The notes below the pieces were generated by a model. The model saw only the letters and a list, made by a program, of their open reading frames with translations. It made no database searches and was not told where the DNA came from. A DNA stretch of 31,264 nt from an uncultured Bifidobacteriaceae bacterium (lineage in GTDB: Bacteria; Actinomycetota; Actinomycetes; Actinomycetales; Bifidobacteriaceae): assembly GCA_947253155.1 (NCBI GenBank), contig CAMXYK010000013.1:1-31264 (forward strand), read 5' to 3'. Shown one piece after another: positions 1-8,480 of the stretch; the stretch's first letter is position 1; every line of letters starts with the position of its first letter. The position numbers and the translations under genes were made by a program.

Positions 1-1475
1 TCTTCCACAATCGGCTTGTCAATGCGATCATCGTAGCGCGCAACGGTAAGCGGAATAGCCCCGGACTTAAAGCCCAAATCCGTAACCATATAGGTGTTAA
101 GCGTCTTCGCGCCAGCTACATAAGAGTTTGTATCGCCAGTTTTTTTAGTATTAATAGCCTCAAACGTAGTCTTGTCGTAAGCATCATCAGACTTTACGTT
201 AATATTTTGCGTAAACGCTCCAGAAAGCTGATCATTTACCGACTTTTTATCACTACGCGCGGTTTCAACATTGCCAGCTTCAGTGATTGCTGCTTGAACC
301 TTTCCAGGAGTAAGCTGCTCGTTATACTTAAGCACAACGGAGCCGGAAGTTTTTGGCGGCACAAGCGTTACAGCACGGAATACGTTTGTTTTATAAGCAA
401 CATCTTCTTTACCATCTTTATTAGTTACGTACACGAAAATAGAACGACTAGCAACATACTTCTCAGCGCCGCCATTGACCGTACCCTTACTAAAAAGATT
501 GCTCATCTTAAGGTCAGCAGAACCGTCACCATTCTGCGTAAACTCATATGTACCAGAGAAGCTCTGACGCATCTTAGGATCGCTAGAATAGTATTCAGCA
601 CCCCTCTTGCTCTTATCGTTATTCAAACCATTGTTTTGAGCAGGGAAAATAGCAATATTGGTAATCTTGCCATCTTTTGGTGCTGCAAAGTGGAAGGTAA
701 CCGTGTGCTTTTCGCCATCTTCACTAAACGTGTTTTCTGTGCTTCCCCAGCCATACATATTCGGCATAGTGTCAGCGTTATTCTCGTCAATATTAATTTT
801 GGTGTTATTTTTAACCGATGTATCAGGATTAATTTTATTAGAATCTTGGTTTGCTGCATTATTATTAGAAGCGCGATCTTCTTGAACTCCAGTCGCAGCA
901 ACTTCAGGTTGTGGATTTTCTAGCGAACGCTTTGAACGCTTCCTTGCAACAGTCGATTTATCATTAGTATCGTTAGTAGTTGCAGGATTCTCAGACTTAT
1001 TCTCAGCCTTCGACACAACATCAGTCTTAGTAACATCAGTCTTACCGTCAGCATTTACTACAGGCTGCTTAGCTTGCTCTTCTTTAGCAGTATTCTTCTC
1101 AGCCTGCTTCACGTCCTCTTTATTAGCTTCAGGCTGAGCCTTCTCTACAGCCTTATTATTCTTATCAGCTTTCTTAGTTTCAGCCTTCTTATCTTCAGGC
1201 TTGGCATCAGCCTTGGCATCAGCCTTCTTACCATCTTCAGACTTCTTATCAGCACCAGCAGTCACAGCAGCCGGCTTTGTATCAGGAGTTACACCACTCT
1301 CCGCAGCCATTGCAGGAGTTGCTCCAAAAGCGAACGCAGCACCAGCCAATACGCCTGCTGCACCAACCGTAAACGCCGCCACCTTGCGAGCATCCACAGC
1401 CTTTGCAATCGCGTTGCTTACTGCAGCATCGAGCGTTACCTTACGTGCGTGCTTTCCGGAATTTGAATTTATCAT
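1..1475 (-). CDS. Large secreted surface protein, N-terminal part (runs off the left edge)
   Basis: An open frame of about 491 codons runs from an ATG at 1475 to the window edge without a stop, so only the N-terminal part is present. A good SD (AGGAG, about 8 nt before the ATG) supports the start. The protein has a long basic N-region, then a hydrophobic core ending in a signal-peptidase-like ATPAMA|AES site near residue 55, so it is exported. Next comes a Lys/Ala/Glu/Asp-rich low-complexity stretch (about residues 65-150, including a duplicated KADA), a basic RKRSKRS patch, and a more globular region with hydrophobic/aromatic periodicity from about residue 230. This resembles the leader and spacer of wall-anchored Rib/alpha-like or adhesin-type proteins of Gardnerella and bifidobacteria, but the diagnostic repeats and any LPxTG anchor would lie outside the window. 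Exact family unknown. It may be switched by the C/G tract upstream. Confidence 0.85.
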   Translation of the reverse strand, partial: MINSNSGKHARKVTLDAAVSNAIAKAVDARKVAAFTVGAAGVLAGAAFAFGATPAMAAESGVTPDTKPAAVTAGADKKSEDGKKADAKADAKPEDKKAETKKADKNNKAVEKAQPEANKEDVKQAEKNTAKEEQAKQPVVNADGKTDVTKTDVVSKAENKSENPATTNDTNDKSTVARKRSKRSLENPQPEVAATGVQEDRASNNNAANQDSNKINPDTSVKNNTKINIDENNADTMPNMYGWGSTENTFSEDGEKHTVTFHFAAPKDGKITNIAIFPAQNNGLNNDKSKRGAEYYSSDPKMRQSFSGTYEFTQNGDGSADLKMSNLFSKGTVNGGAEKYVASRSIFVYVTNKDGKEDVAYKTNVFRAVTLVPPKTSGSVVLKYNEQLTPGKVQAAITEAGNVETARSDKKSVNDQLSGAFTQNINVKSDDAYDKTTFEAINTKKTGDTNSYVAGAKTLNTYMVTDLGFKSGAIPLTVARYDDRIDKPIVE

Positions 1476-1638
1476 AATGATATCTCCTTAATATTGATTC
1501 TCTCTGAATAAGTCTTTATGAATTTATTAGTGAAGAGCTCTATGTAGTAATCAAACGCTGATTGAACTACAATCAAATACATATAAAACTTCCACTCAGC
1601 TTTCAAAAACACGAATCCCTTGTTGAGATTTATGTTCA

Positions 1639-1667
1639 ATAATACCTAATATATGAATATTTTGCAA
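1639..1667 (-). promoter_or_regulatory. Likely sigma-70-type promoter of the surface protein gene
   Basis: On the minus strand TTGCAA (1667-1662) and TATTAT (1644-1639) are separated by exactly 17 bp. This predicts a transcription start near 1632 and a 5' leader of roughly 155 nt before the ATG at 1475. It is the best promoter-like pair in the interval. Not proven. Confidence 0.55.
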
Positions 1668-1697
1668 TGTATTTGTTATAATGTATAGCACATGAAG

Positions 1698-1708
1698 CCC
1701 CCCCCCCC
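1698..1708. repeat. Homopolymeric tract of 11 C (poly-G on the minus strand)
   Basis: Eleven consecutive C residues, very unusual in this AT-rich DNA. The tract begins 31 bp upstream of the predicted -35 element of the surface protein gene and is flanked by short complementary arms (AAGCC and GGCTT). Homopolymers of this length are prone to slipped-strand length change. Confidence 0.9.
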
Positions 1709-1900
1709 AACGGCTTTATTTCAACGTTTTGGCAGATTTTCGAGGCGGAAGCTTTCATAGCAAATGTAAGCTAGATTACATTTTTAACGGCGATTCTAAA
1801 CACATGTTTAGAATAAATTGTACTTATTTTGTGCATATATACATTTTTGCGCATTTATATACAGCCGCACACTCTATGTTAAATTTCAATACTCACTACC

Positions 1901-2309
1901 TGTTGTTCAAAGAACACTAACATCATTGCTGCTGCACACACCACACCAGGCACACAAACCACGCACCCCACCGCAGCTTAATTGCGCGACTTTAGTGGCA
2001 CTTAGTAAACCACGCACTTTCGTAACAAATTGCACTAGTCTATGAGTTTTGTGTTGAAGTTTAGTGTGTTGAGAGGCTGGAAAAATTGTGTTCAGTGCTA
2101 AAAGAGGACTGAGAAGCTACATTCTTTAAAGATAGGCGAACACACTAAACTCTTTTAGCAGCCAGAGCGCCCGAAGGACGGGACGCACGCAAACACAAAT
2201 TTTCCAGCCTCGTTAAAACCAAAAAACTAAATCAGTTACAAAACTCATAGACGATACGCAAGAATATTGCAAACAAAATTGCGAGGAGAGAAATCCACCA
2301 AAACTCGCG
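1901..2309. repeat. Intergenic repeat element A (mosaic, palindromic)
   Basis: Homologous to element B (14431-14862). It begins with a ~97-bp block (1901-1997) matching 14431-14526, best over its last 45 bp. Two core motifs follow: 2100-2132 (starts AAAAGAGGACTGAG) and 2157-2183 (starts AGCAGCCAGAGCG). Two shared tail motifs are at 2241-2265 (AAACTCATAGACGA) and 2281-2309 (GCGAGGAGAGAAATCC). Several perfect or near-perfect inverted repeats are nested or interleaved inside: 2040-2052 with 2238-2250 (13 bp), 2058-2070 with 2139-2151 (13 bp), 2073-2092 with 2192-2211 (19 of 20), and 2097-2104 with 2152-2159 (8 bp). The core motifs lie between the 20-bp arms. No convincing coding frame. It lies between the 3' end of metF and the 5' region of the surface protein gene. 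Apart from the promoter and C tract, I see nothing else in 1476-2321. Confidence 0.75.
2269..2309 (-). terminator. Possible terminator after metF
   Basis: Read on the minus strand just after the metF stop: GCGAG (2308-2304), an 18-nt loop, CTCGC (2285-2281), then a T-rich run (AATTTTGTTTGC, 2280-2269). The stem is short and the T run is interrupted, so it is only moderately convincing. It coincides with a repeat motif that recurs in element B at 14787-14815. Confidence 0.35.
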
Positions 2310-2321
2310 TAACGCTACCAC

Positions 2322-3176
2322 CTACCCAATCTTCGTAAAAAGCGGCTTCACATTCGACCAAATTCTGCGAGCAACACCTGGATGATTCATCGTATACAAA
2401 TGAATACCGTCCACGCCTTCAGCAATTAAATCGTTAATCTGCTGCGAAGCAAAAATACTACCGGCATCGCGCAAACAATCAGCGTTACTTCCCCAACGAT
2501 CCATCATTGCGGAAACTTGCGAAGTAATTCGAGACGCACACAAGCTAGTCATGCGCTTAACTTGCGAAGCATTCGCAACAGGCATAACGCCAGCCTCAAT
2601 CGGCACGTTAATGCCAGCTGCGCGAGCTAAATCACGGAAACGCAAAAAATCCTCGTTATCGTAAAAAAGTTGCGAAATTAAATGCGTAACACCAGCATCA
2701 ACTTTGCGCTTAAGATTCTCAATATCCGCCTGCAAACTTTCTGCTTCAGGATGCTTCTCCGGGTAGCAAGCGCCCAAAATCGGCAAATCCGGGCGCTTGG
2801 AACGAATGTATGAAACCAAGTCACTAGCGTGCTCAAAAACGCCTGCCGCTTCCTGGCCCGCAATCACGTCGCCACGCAAAGCCAAAACGCCGGAAACGCC
2901 AGCATTATCAAACATTTCCAAAGCTTCATCAACAGCATCGTAATCAAGGTAGCGAGCTGTTAAATGAGCAACCGCGTCAATGCCATATTCGGTGCGAATC
3001 GTATGAGCAATACGCGCAGTAGCAGTACGATCCTGCAGCTTTCCAGTGCCGTAAGTAACCGAAATAAAATCCGGGTCAAGACCCTTCAAGCCATCTAAAG
3101 TATCGTAAATAGTACCAATAGGAGATGTGCGCTTAGGAGGAAAAACTTCCAGCGAAAACTTCGGTTTATAAGTCAC
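2322..3176 (-). CDS. metF: 5,10-methylenetetrahydrofolate reductase
   Basis: Cytoplasmic flavoenzyme that reduces 5,10-methylene-THF to 5-methyl-THF, the methyl donor used by MetE. At 284 aa it is close to the usual MetF length (~290). Family hallmarks seen: the N-terminal SLEVFPP segment with its Glu at residue 10, VTYG near 40, VAHLTAR near 70, the ALRGD flavin-binding turn at 99-103, and SQLFYD in the second half. The start is a GTG eight bases after an AGGGGG SD that lies inside the last codons and stop of metE, three bases separating the genes, so translation is probably coupled. It forms a two-gene methionine operon with metE. Element A and a possible terminator follow. Confidence 0.96.
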   Translation of the reverse strand: MTYKPKFSLEVFPPKRTSPIGTIYDTLDGLKGLDPDFISVTYGTGKLQDRTATARIAHTIRTEYGIDAVAHLTARYLDYDAVDEALEMFDNAGVSGVLALRGDVIAGQEAAGVFEHASDLVSYIRSKRPDLPILGACYPEKHPEAESLQADIENLKRKVDAGVTHLISQLFYDNEDFLRFRDLARAAGINVPIEAGVMPVANASQVKRMTSLCASRITSQVSAMMDRWGSNADCLRDAGSIFASQQINDLIAEGVDGIHLYTMNHPGVARRIWSNVKPLFTKIG

Positions 3177-3179
3177 AAC

Positions 3180-5522
3180 TCACCCCCTGCTCGGCTGATC
3201 GATTAGCTTGTTATCTTGCAATTCTTCCCTAACCTCTTTAGCTGCAGCAACAAGATTCTCCAAGCTTGGCCAAGTTTCAGCGTCGCCACGAGTTTTAAGA
3301 CCGCAATCCGGGTTAATCCAAAGCTTTTGAGCAGGCATCTTGCGCAAGATCTCGTGAATACGCTCCACAAGCTCCGCCTTACCAGGAACGCGAGGAGAAT
3401 GAATGTCGTAAACGCCAGGACCAGCCTCAGTCTCAAAATGCGCGTCGTGAATAGCATCAAGCACAACCAAGTCGCCGCGAGAAGCCTCGAAAGAAATCAC
3501 ATCCGCATCCATTGCATCAATATCACGAATAATGTCATTAAACTCCGAATAGCACATATGCGTGTGAATTTGCGTAGTCGCAGCAACAGCAGAATGAACA
3601 AGACGGAAAGCAGAAATCGCCCAATCCAAATACTTCTTATGCCAATCAGAACGACGAAGCGGCAACTTTTCGCGCAAAGCAGCCTCATCAATCTGAATCA
3701 CACGAATACCAGCGCGCTCCAAATCCAACACTTCATCGCGAATAGCAAGAGCCAGCTGCTGAGTTTGCTCTTCGTGCGTAATATCCTCGCGAGGCCAAGA
3801 CCAGTTAAGAATCGTCACAGGGCCTGTAAGCATGCCCTTAACAATATGCTTCGTGCAGCTTTGAGCATAAGCGCTCCACGCCACAGTAATTGCAGACTCG
3901 CGAGAAACATCCGACCACACGATTGGAGGCTTCACGCAGCGCGTGCCATAAGACTGCACCCAAGCGTTCTTCGTAAACTTAAAGCCGCGCAAATGCTGGC
4001 CGAAATATTCAACCATATCGTTGCGCTCAAACTCGCCGTGAACAAGCACATCCAAGCCAATTTGCTCCTGATGCTCAATGCACTTAGCAATACGATCACG
4101 CATAAACTCGTCGTAATCTTCGCGCGAAATCTCAGCTTTTCGAAGAGCAGCACGAGCGTTACGAATATCCTTAGTTTGTGGGAAAGAGCCAATAGTAGTA
4201 GTTGGCAAATCCGGCAAGCCAAGCGCTTCTTTTTGCAAACGCTGACGTTCCGCCCTTTCCGGAAGTCGCACAAAATCAGACTCTTTAAGATTCGCAAGAC
4301 GATTAGCAACAGCAGAATCCGCCTTCACGCGAGAACCGTCGAACAAAGCCTGATTTTTAGCTAAAACGTTACTCGATTTGCGATTTTCGTCACTTTCTAA
4401 AGAAAGATTTGCAATATCGCGAATCTCCTGCAACTTTTCAACAGCAAAAGCAAAATGTTGCAACACATCCGCACCCAAAGCATCCTCACCAAAAGTGCTA
4501 AAAGGCACGTGAAGAAGCGAGCAAGCAGTAGAAACAGCCACGCGATCCGTAATATTCTCACGCAAAGCATCAATAAGCCCAAGGCTTACAGCATAATCAT
4601 TACGCCAAATATTACGGCCGTTCACAACGCCAGCAAAAAGCGTAGTTTTTTCGTTCACGCCGTAACGCTCAATGGCTGCAAGATTTTCGTCCTTGCCTTC
4701 CACCAAATCAACACCAACGCCGTCAAAACCAAGATTATTCACAGTCTCGTAAGCGTCAGCAATATTGCCAAAATAAGTGTTAAGAAGAAGCTTTAATTCC
4801 GCGCTCCTAGCTTCAAGCAAAGGCTTATACAAAGCTTCAAAAAGCTCCAAATCGCCTTCTTCTTTATCCAAAGCCAAATAAGGCTCATCAAATTGCAACC
4901 AAGTTGCGTGAAGCTCGCCAAAACGCTTAACAATACTCACATAAGCGTTAGCCAGAGCCGAAATCACAGACTCAGTTACCTCCAACTCCTGAGCTTCAGG
5001 AGTACGAGCCAACTTCAAAAAAGTGTACGGACCAATCAACACAGGCTTCGTTTCCAAACCCTGCGCGCGAGCTTCCAAAAACTCGTCAAAAGGCTTAGTT
5101 CCAGCCAAATGCAAGCCTTCAGGATTCTCAACTTCCGGCACAATATAGTGGTAGTTCGTAGTAAACCACTTCTTCATTGGCAACGCCGTCACATCTCCGC
5201 GCTCACCCTGGTAGCCGCGAGCAATAGCGAAAAGCGTATCCTCAGCATGCTCAAAATTCAAAGAATTATAACGCTCCGGCACAGCACCCAACAAAATAGC
5301 CGTATCAAGCATTTGATCATAATAGCTAAAATCATTACTTGGAATTAAATCAATCCCAGCTTCCGCTTGCAAACGCCAATGCTTAGCTCGCAAAGATTGA
5401 GCAACCTCACGCACTTCGTCCAAAGAAGCATCCTGCTTCCAGTAACGTTCAATAATCTTCTTCAATTCACGATTAGCGCCAATACGTGGGAAACCCGACA
5501 CCGAAGTTAGGACCGTAGACAT
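3180..5522 (-). CDS. metE: Cobalamin-independent methionine synthase
   Basis: Transfers a methyl group from 5-methyltetrahydrofolate (polyglutamate) to homocysteine, giving methionine, in the cytoplasm, without B12. It is 780 aa with the double-barrel layout of the family. The N-terminal half begins with the typical TSVSGFPRIG. The C-terminal catalytic half carries the zinc ligands in IHTHMCYSEF (His ~655, Cys ~657) and INPDCGLKTR (Cys ~740), preceded by TTTIGSFPQT. I chose the ATG at 5522, preceded by GGAGG (short 4-nt spacing) and matching the family N-terminus. The frame is open to a GTG at 5552, but that would add ten residues with no good SD. No B12 riboswitch, T-box or SAM leader is recognisable upstream; the leader instead has three 13-bp tandem repeats. 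Confidence 0.97.
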   Translation of the reverse strand: MSTVLTSVSGFPRIGANRELKKIIERYWKQDASLDEVREVAQSLRAKHWRLQAEAGIDLIPSNDFSYYDQMLDTAILLGAVPERYNSLNFEHAEDTLFAIARGYQGERGDVTALPMKKWFTTNYHYIVPEVENPEGLHLAGTKPFDEFLEARAQGLETKPVLIGPYTFLKLARTPEAQELEVTESVISALANAYVSIVKRFGELHATWLQFDEPYLALDKEEGDLELFEALYKPLLEARSAELKLLLNTYFGNIADAYETVNNLGFDGVGVDLVEGKDENLAAIERYGVNEKTTLFAGVVNGRNIWRNDYAVSLGLIDALRENITDRVAVSTACSLLHVPFSTFGEDALGADVLQHFAFAVEKLQEIRDIANLSLESDENRKSSNVLAKNQALFDGSRVKADSAVANRLANLKESDFVRLPERAERQRLQKEALGLPDLPTTTIGSFPQTKDIRNARAALRKAEISREDYDEFMRDRIAKCIEHQEQIGLDVLVHGEFERNDMVEYFGQHLRGFKFTKNAWVQSYGTRCVKPPIVWSDVSRESAITVAWSAYAQSCTKHIVKGMLTGPVTILNWSWPREDITHEEQTQQLALAIRDEVLDLERAGIRVIQIDEAALREKLPLRRSDWHKKYLDWAISAFRLVHSAVAATTQIHTHMCYSEFNDIIRDIDAMDADVISFEASRGDLVVLDAIHDAHFETEAGPGVYDIHSPRVPGKAELVERIHEILRKMPAQKLWINPDCGLKTRGDAETWPSLENLVAAAKEVREELQDNKLIDQPSRG

Positions 5523-5629
5523 ATACCCTCCAAAAATTTCTTTTCGACTCACATTTTGTTTCTTTCAACTCGCTTTAGCCTAGCAAAGAAATGAGGGATT
5601 GGGGTCATTCAAGAACTTGGGGTGTCGTT

Positions 5630-5668
5630 ATAAGCTTAATTTATAAGCTTAATTTATATGCTTAATTT
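5630..5668. repeat. Three 13-bp tandem repeats upstream of metE
   Basis: Units 5630-5642 and 5643-5655 are identical (ATAAGCTTAATTT); 5656-5668 differs at one base (ATATGCTTAATTT). Each unit contains a palindromic TAAGCTTA-like core. They lie between the SixA-like gene and metE, just past the 3' end of the former and upstream of the latter. They could act as repeated operator sites or be simple slippage products. Confidence 0.9.
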
Positions 5669-5675
5669 CGTGTAG

Positions 5676-6233
5676 TTAGGCGAAGGATTTGGGGGTGAGG
5701 ATTGCGAGGGCCGTGGCGCCGCGCAAGCCGCAAGTTGCGAATGGACGATCAGACACAAGCACCACAACAGCTGCATTAGCAAGCCCTAAACGCATCGCAC
5801 CAAGCACATCGGGATCCGAATCCGGCGAAGAAAGCCACTGCGCAGCCATCGACATCGTTGGCTCATGGCCCACAATCATCGTCGTATTAACATCGCCTCG
5901 AACCGCTTGCAACTCGTTCATAACCGACTGCATGCCGCCATCGTAAAGACCTTTGCGCGACTCAACCACAGGCGCATCACCAAAACGCTTCAACATTCGC
6001 TTCAAAGTTTGCTCAGTGCGGTTCGCGCTAGAACAAACAATATAATCCGGCACAAGCTTCAAAGATTCCAAGCCCTTTGCCATAATTTTCGCCTGCTTCA
6101 AGCCCTTATCTGTAAGATTACGACCCCAATCGTCGCCCATTTGAGGAGCCTCAGCTTTAGCATGACGCATCAGCAACAAAACATACTTACTATGATGTGC
6201 TTTTTTCATAAGCTTTTTCATTGGTGATGCCAT
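5676..6233 (-). CDS. SixA-type phosphohistidine phosphatase (histidine phosphatase superfamily)
   Basis: 185-aa cytoplasmic phosphatase of the branch-2/SixA-like group. The catalytic LLLMRHAKAE motif (nucleophile His in RHAK, residues ~22-25) opens the domain. NLTDKGLKQA follows, as does the second active-site histidine in IVGHEPT (~residue 122). By family, it removes phosphate from phosphohistidine or small phospho-substrates; the actual target cannot be told from sequence. The start ATG has GGAG six bases upstream and follows the trmI stop by 9 bp, so it is the last gene of the minus-strand run. No U-rich terminator is evident after it. Confidence 0.85.
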   Translation of the reverse strand: MASPMKKLMKKAHHSKYVLLLMRHAKAEAPQMGDDWGRNLTDKGLKQAKIMAKGLESLKLVPDYIVCSSANRTEQTLKRMLKRFGDAPVVESRKGLYDGGMQSVMNELQAVRGDVNTTMIVGHEPTMSMAAQWLSSPDSDPDVLGAMRLGLANAAVVVLVSDRPFATCGLRGATALAILTPKSFA

Positions 6234-6242
6234 AATACTCTC

Positions 6243-7391
6243 CTACTTAGCTTGAGTATGCTCTATTTCTTGCGATTGCGATTGCGCTGCTACTTGCGAT
6301 TGCGAATCTTGCGGCAATTGCGCAAGTTGCACGTCTAAATCGCGCAAAACTTTACGCAATTTACGATCCGAAATATCGCGCAAAGACAAGTCTTCCAACT
6401 GCTCAGCGCGCTCTTCGGCTGTCATATCGTCAATATCGCTAACTGTGTCTTTAGTGCCATGCTCGCGCTTTTTCAAAGCTGTAAAACCTTCAGCCATTGC
6501 GCGCGAAACAATCAAAAATCCCGTGTGACCAATCATCGCGTGATCTGGTCGCACAGCCAAACCTTGCGCTTTCCATGTGCGCTCAAGCGTTTCCTGAATC
6601 TCCGGCTCAGTCCACACTCCGCTTTCTCGCAAAGCTTCAGCCATTCGAGACATTTGCGTAGTAGTCGTCACATACGCAATAAGCACACCGCCCGGCACAA
6701 TAACGCGATGCGCTTGTTCAAGTCGATTCCAAGGATCAAGCATGTCGAGCATAATGCGATCCACGCTGTGCGCGTCTAAAGTTTTTGCAACCGAATCAAA
6801 ATCGCCAGTAAGCAAATTCCACCATTCTGGTCGCTTTCCGTAGTACAAAGTTGCGTTAGACTCGGCAATGCGCGCAAAATCCGGGCGAAGCTCAATCGTA
6901 GTAAGCTTTCCGCACTCCCCAACTGCGTCCAAAAGGCTTAAGCTCATAGCACCGGAGCCTGCGCCCGACTCCAAAACGCGCATGCCGGAGCGAATATCCC
7001 CTAAAGCAATTACTTGCGCAATATCTTTCGGATACATAATTTGCGCGCCCCTAGGCATAGAAAGCACGTAGTCAACCATGCGCGGCCGCATAACAACGTA
7101 ATCCCAGCCGCCAATAGCGCGAGCTGCTTTCCAAGGCTTATTGCCAGATTTCGAAAGGTCTTTAGATTCTTGATTTTCGCGTGTTTGTTGAGATTCGCGC
7201 TTTGCACTAACAGTAGTTACAACAATTCCTTCGCTTTGGCCAATCACGTCGTCGTGACAAATAAGACCATGCTCAGTTTGCGTAAATCCGCCTGCAACAA
7301 GTTGCGCAGTAATTCGCTTACCTTTACGATCAGTGAATTGAATTTTCTCGCCAATTCGTAACACTCCACTACGCGAACTACCTGAACGCAC
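6243..7391 (-). CDS. trmI: tRNA (adenine-58-N1)-methyltransferase, TrmI family
   Basis: Class I SAM-dependent enzyme that makes m1A58 in the T-loop of tRNAs, usually as a tetramer. It is 382 aa. A small N-terminal beta domain (residues ~10-60) is followed by a polar linker (~61-90), then the family-typical RPRMVDYVLSMPRGAQIMYPKD segment. SAM motif I is VLESGAGSG (139-147), the acidic loop is IELRPDF (~166) and the catalytic-loop motif is LDMLDPW (~215). The C-terminus ends in a Gln/Ser-rich tail (from about 355) beyond the usual domain. The start is a GTG with GAGGTG just upstream; a second GTG nine codons later is possible. It sits 44 bp after tsaD, consistent with a tRNA-modification cluster. 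Confidence 0.92.
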   Translation of the reverse strand: MRSGSSRSGVLRIGEKIQFTDRKGKRITAQLVAGGFTQTEHGLICHDDVIGQSEGIVVTTVSAKRESQQTRENQESKDLSKSGNKPWKAARAIGGWDYVVMRPRMVDYVLSMPRGAQIMYPKDIAQVIALGDIRSGMRVLESGAGSGAMSLSLLDAVGECGKLTTIELRPDFARIAESNATLYYGKRPEWWNLLTGDFDSVAKTLDAHSVDRIMLDMLDPWNRLEQAHRVIVPGGVLIAYVTTTTQMSRMAEALRESGVWTEPEIQETLERTWKAQGLAVRPDHAMIGHTGFLIVSRAMAEGFTALKKREHGTKDTVSDIDDMTAEERAEQLEDLSLRDISDRKLRKVLRDLDVQLAQLPQDSQSQVAAQSQSQEIEHTQAK

Positions 7392-7435
7392 TAAACACCT
7401 CGCAACTTTAAAACGACTTTTATTATTGCTACTTA

Positions 7436-8479
7436 TTATAAACTCACAGTGGTAAGAGGCATTGCAGAATCAATAGCAAAGTCAGGCGCGGAAGGACGCA
7501 CTCCTGATTCCACCAAATTCACGCCAAGCATTGCAACCATCGCACCGTTGTCCGTGCAAAGCTTAAGCTCCGGCAAACGCACTTCAATTCCATGCTCTTT
7601 GCCGCAAGCCAACAAATGCTCACGAAGCTGCGAATTAGCGGAGAATCCGCCGCCAATCATAAGCGTTTTAGAACCGTACTGCTCGCAGCCCATCATAGCT
7701 TTTCTGGAAAGCACTTCCGCCACAGAATTAGCCAAAGAAGCGCACACGTCGTCAACTGGAATTTCAAGCCCCTGAGCCTCACGCGCTTCAACCCAACGCG
7801 CAACAGCAGTTTTCACGCCAGAGAAGCTGAAATCGTAAGGATGCTCTTTTCCGGAACGACCTTGCGTTAATCCTTGCGGCACTTTCAAAGTATCCGGATT
7901 TCCAAGCCTTCCATGCCTATCAATATGAGGGCCGCCCGGGTATGGGAATCCAAGCAAGCGCGCAACTTTGTCGAAGCACTCGCCTGCAGCATCGTCCAAA
8001 GTTGTGCCAACAACGTCAATGCTTCTAGCAATATCGTTCACGTGAAGAAGCGAAGTGTGGCCGCCGGAAACAATTAAAGCAAGCACGTCTTCCGGAACGT
8101 CACCGAATTGCAATTGTGTTACTGCAATATGCCCGATTACGTGGTTAATTCCGTAAATTGGCTTATTTGCAGCCCAAGCTAGCGCTTTAGCTCCCGAAAC
8201 TCCCACAGCTAGGCAGCCAGCTAAACCAGGGCCTGCGCTAACTGCAATTGCGTCAACGTCACTTAAATCCATGTTTGCGTCTGCTAAAGCTTTAGAAACA
8301 ACCGGCACGAAAGCTTCAGCGTGCGCGCGAGAAGCAATTTCCGGAATTACGCCACCGTATCGCGCGTGCTCCTGCATTGAAGATGCCACCACATTTGACA
8401 CCAGCGTGCGTCCTCGCACAATAGCTGCGGCAGTTTCGTCGCAAGTTGATTCAATTCCTAATACGATTGCTTCGCTCAT
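7436..8479 (-). CDS. tsaD: tRNA N6-threonylcarbamoyladenosine transferase subunit TsaD (Kae1/Gcp)
   Basis: Catalytic ASKHA-fold subunit that transfers the threonylcarbamoyl group to A37 of ANN-decoding tRNAs, working with TsaB and TsaE. It is 347 aa, the normal length. Seen: LGIESTCDETAAA at 7-19, EIASRAH (~47-53), the metal-binding histidines in INHVIGHIAV (H113 and H117), and the SGGHTSL nucleotide loop (~138-144). The ATG is preceded by GAGGAATAAA, the last copy of a tandemly repeated SD decamer that fills the gap to rimI. All three Tsa proteins apart from TsaC are encoded in this cluster; tsaC is not in the window. Confidence 0.97.
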   Translation of the reverse strand: MSEAIVLGIESTCDETAAAIVRGRTLVSNVVASSMQEHARYGGVIPEIASRAHAEAFVPVVSKALADANMDLSDVDAIAVSAGPGLAGCLAVGVSGAKALAWAANKPIYGINHVIGHIAVTQLQFGDVPEDVLALIVSGGHTSLLHVNDIARSIDVVGTTLDDAAGECFDKVARLLGFPYPGGPHIDRHGRLGNPDTLKVPQGLTQGRSGKEHPYDFSFSGVKTAVARWVEAREAQGLEIPVDDVCASLANSVAEVLSRKAMMGCEQYGSKTLMIGGGFSANSQLREHLLACGKEHGIEVRLPELKLCTDNGAMVAMLGVNLVESGVRPSAPDFAIDSAMPLTTVSL

Positions 8480-8480
8480 T

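Noticed and set aside
207..923. 238-codon plus-strand frame at the left edge
   Set aside because: Antisense to the surface protein, whose minus-strand frame is open from 1475 to the edge with a signal peptide and an SD.
1729..2045. Small plus-strand frames upstream of metF
   Set aside because: No SD, composition unlike the neighbouring proteins, and overlap with repeat block A; a plus-strand TATAAT at 1677-1682 has no matching -35 and no gene behind it.
1901..2309. Element A as a MITE or insertion-sequence remnant
   Set aside because: No flanking target-site duplication or transposase remnant was found, and arm sequences differ between copies, which is unlike MITE ends; kept only as an alternative.
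3216..4364. Long plus-strand open frame (382 codons) opposite metE
   Set aside because: Exactly antisense to conserved metE codons, with basic low-information composition and no SD; it arises from codon bias of the real gene.
5523..5675. B12, SAM or T-box riboswitch before metE
   Set aside because: The gap is only about 150 bp and shows none of the conserved blocks; only tandem repeats are seen.
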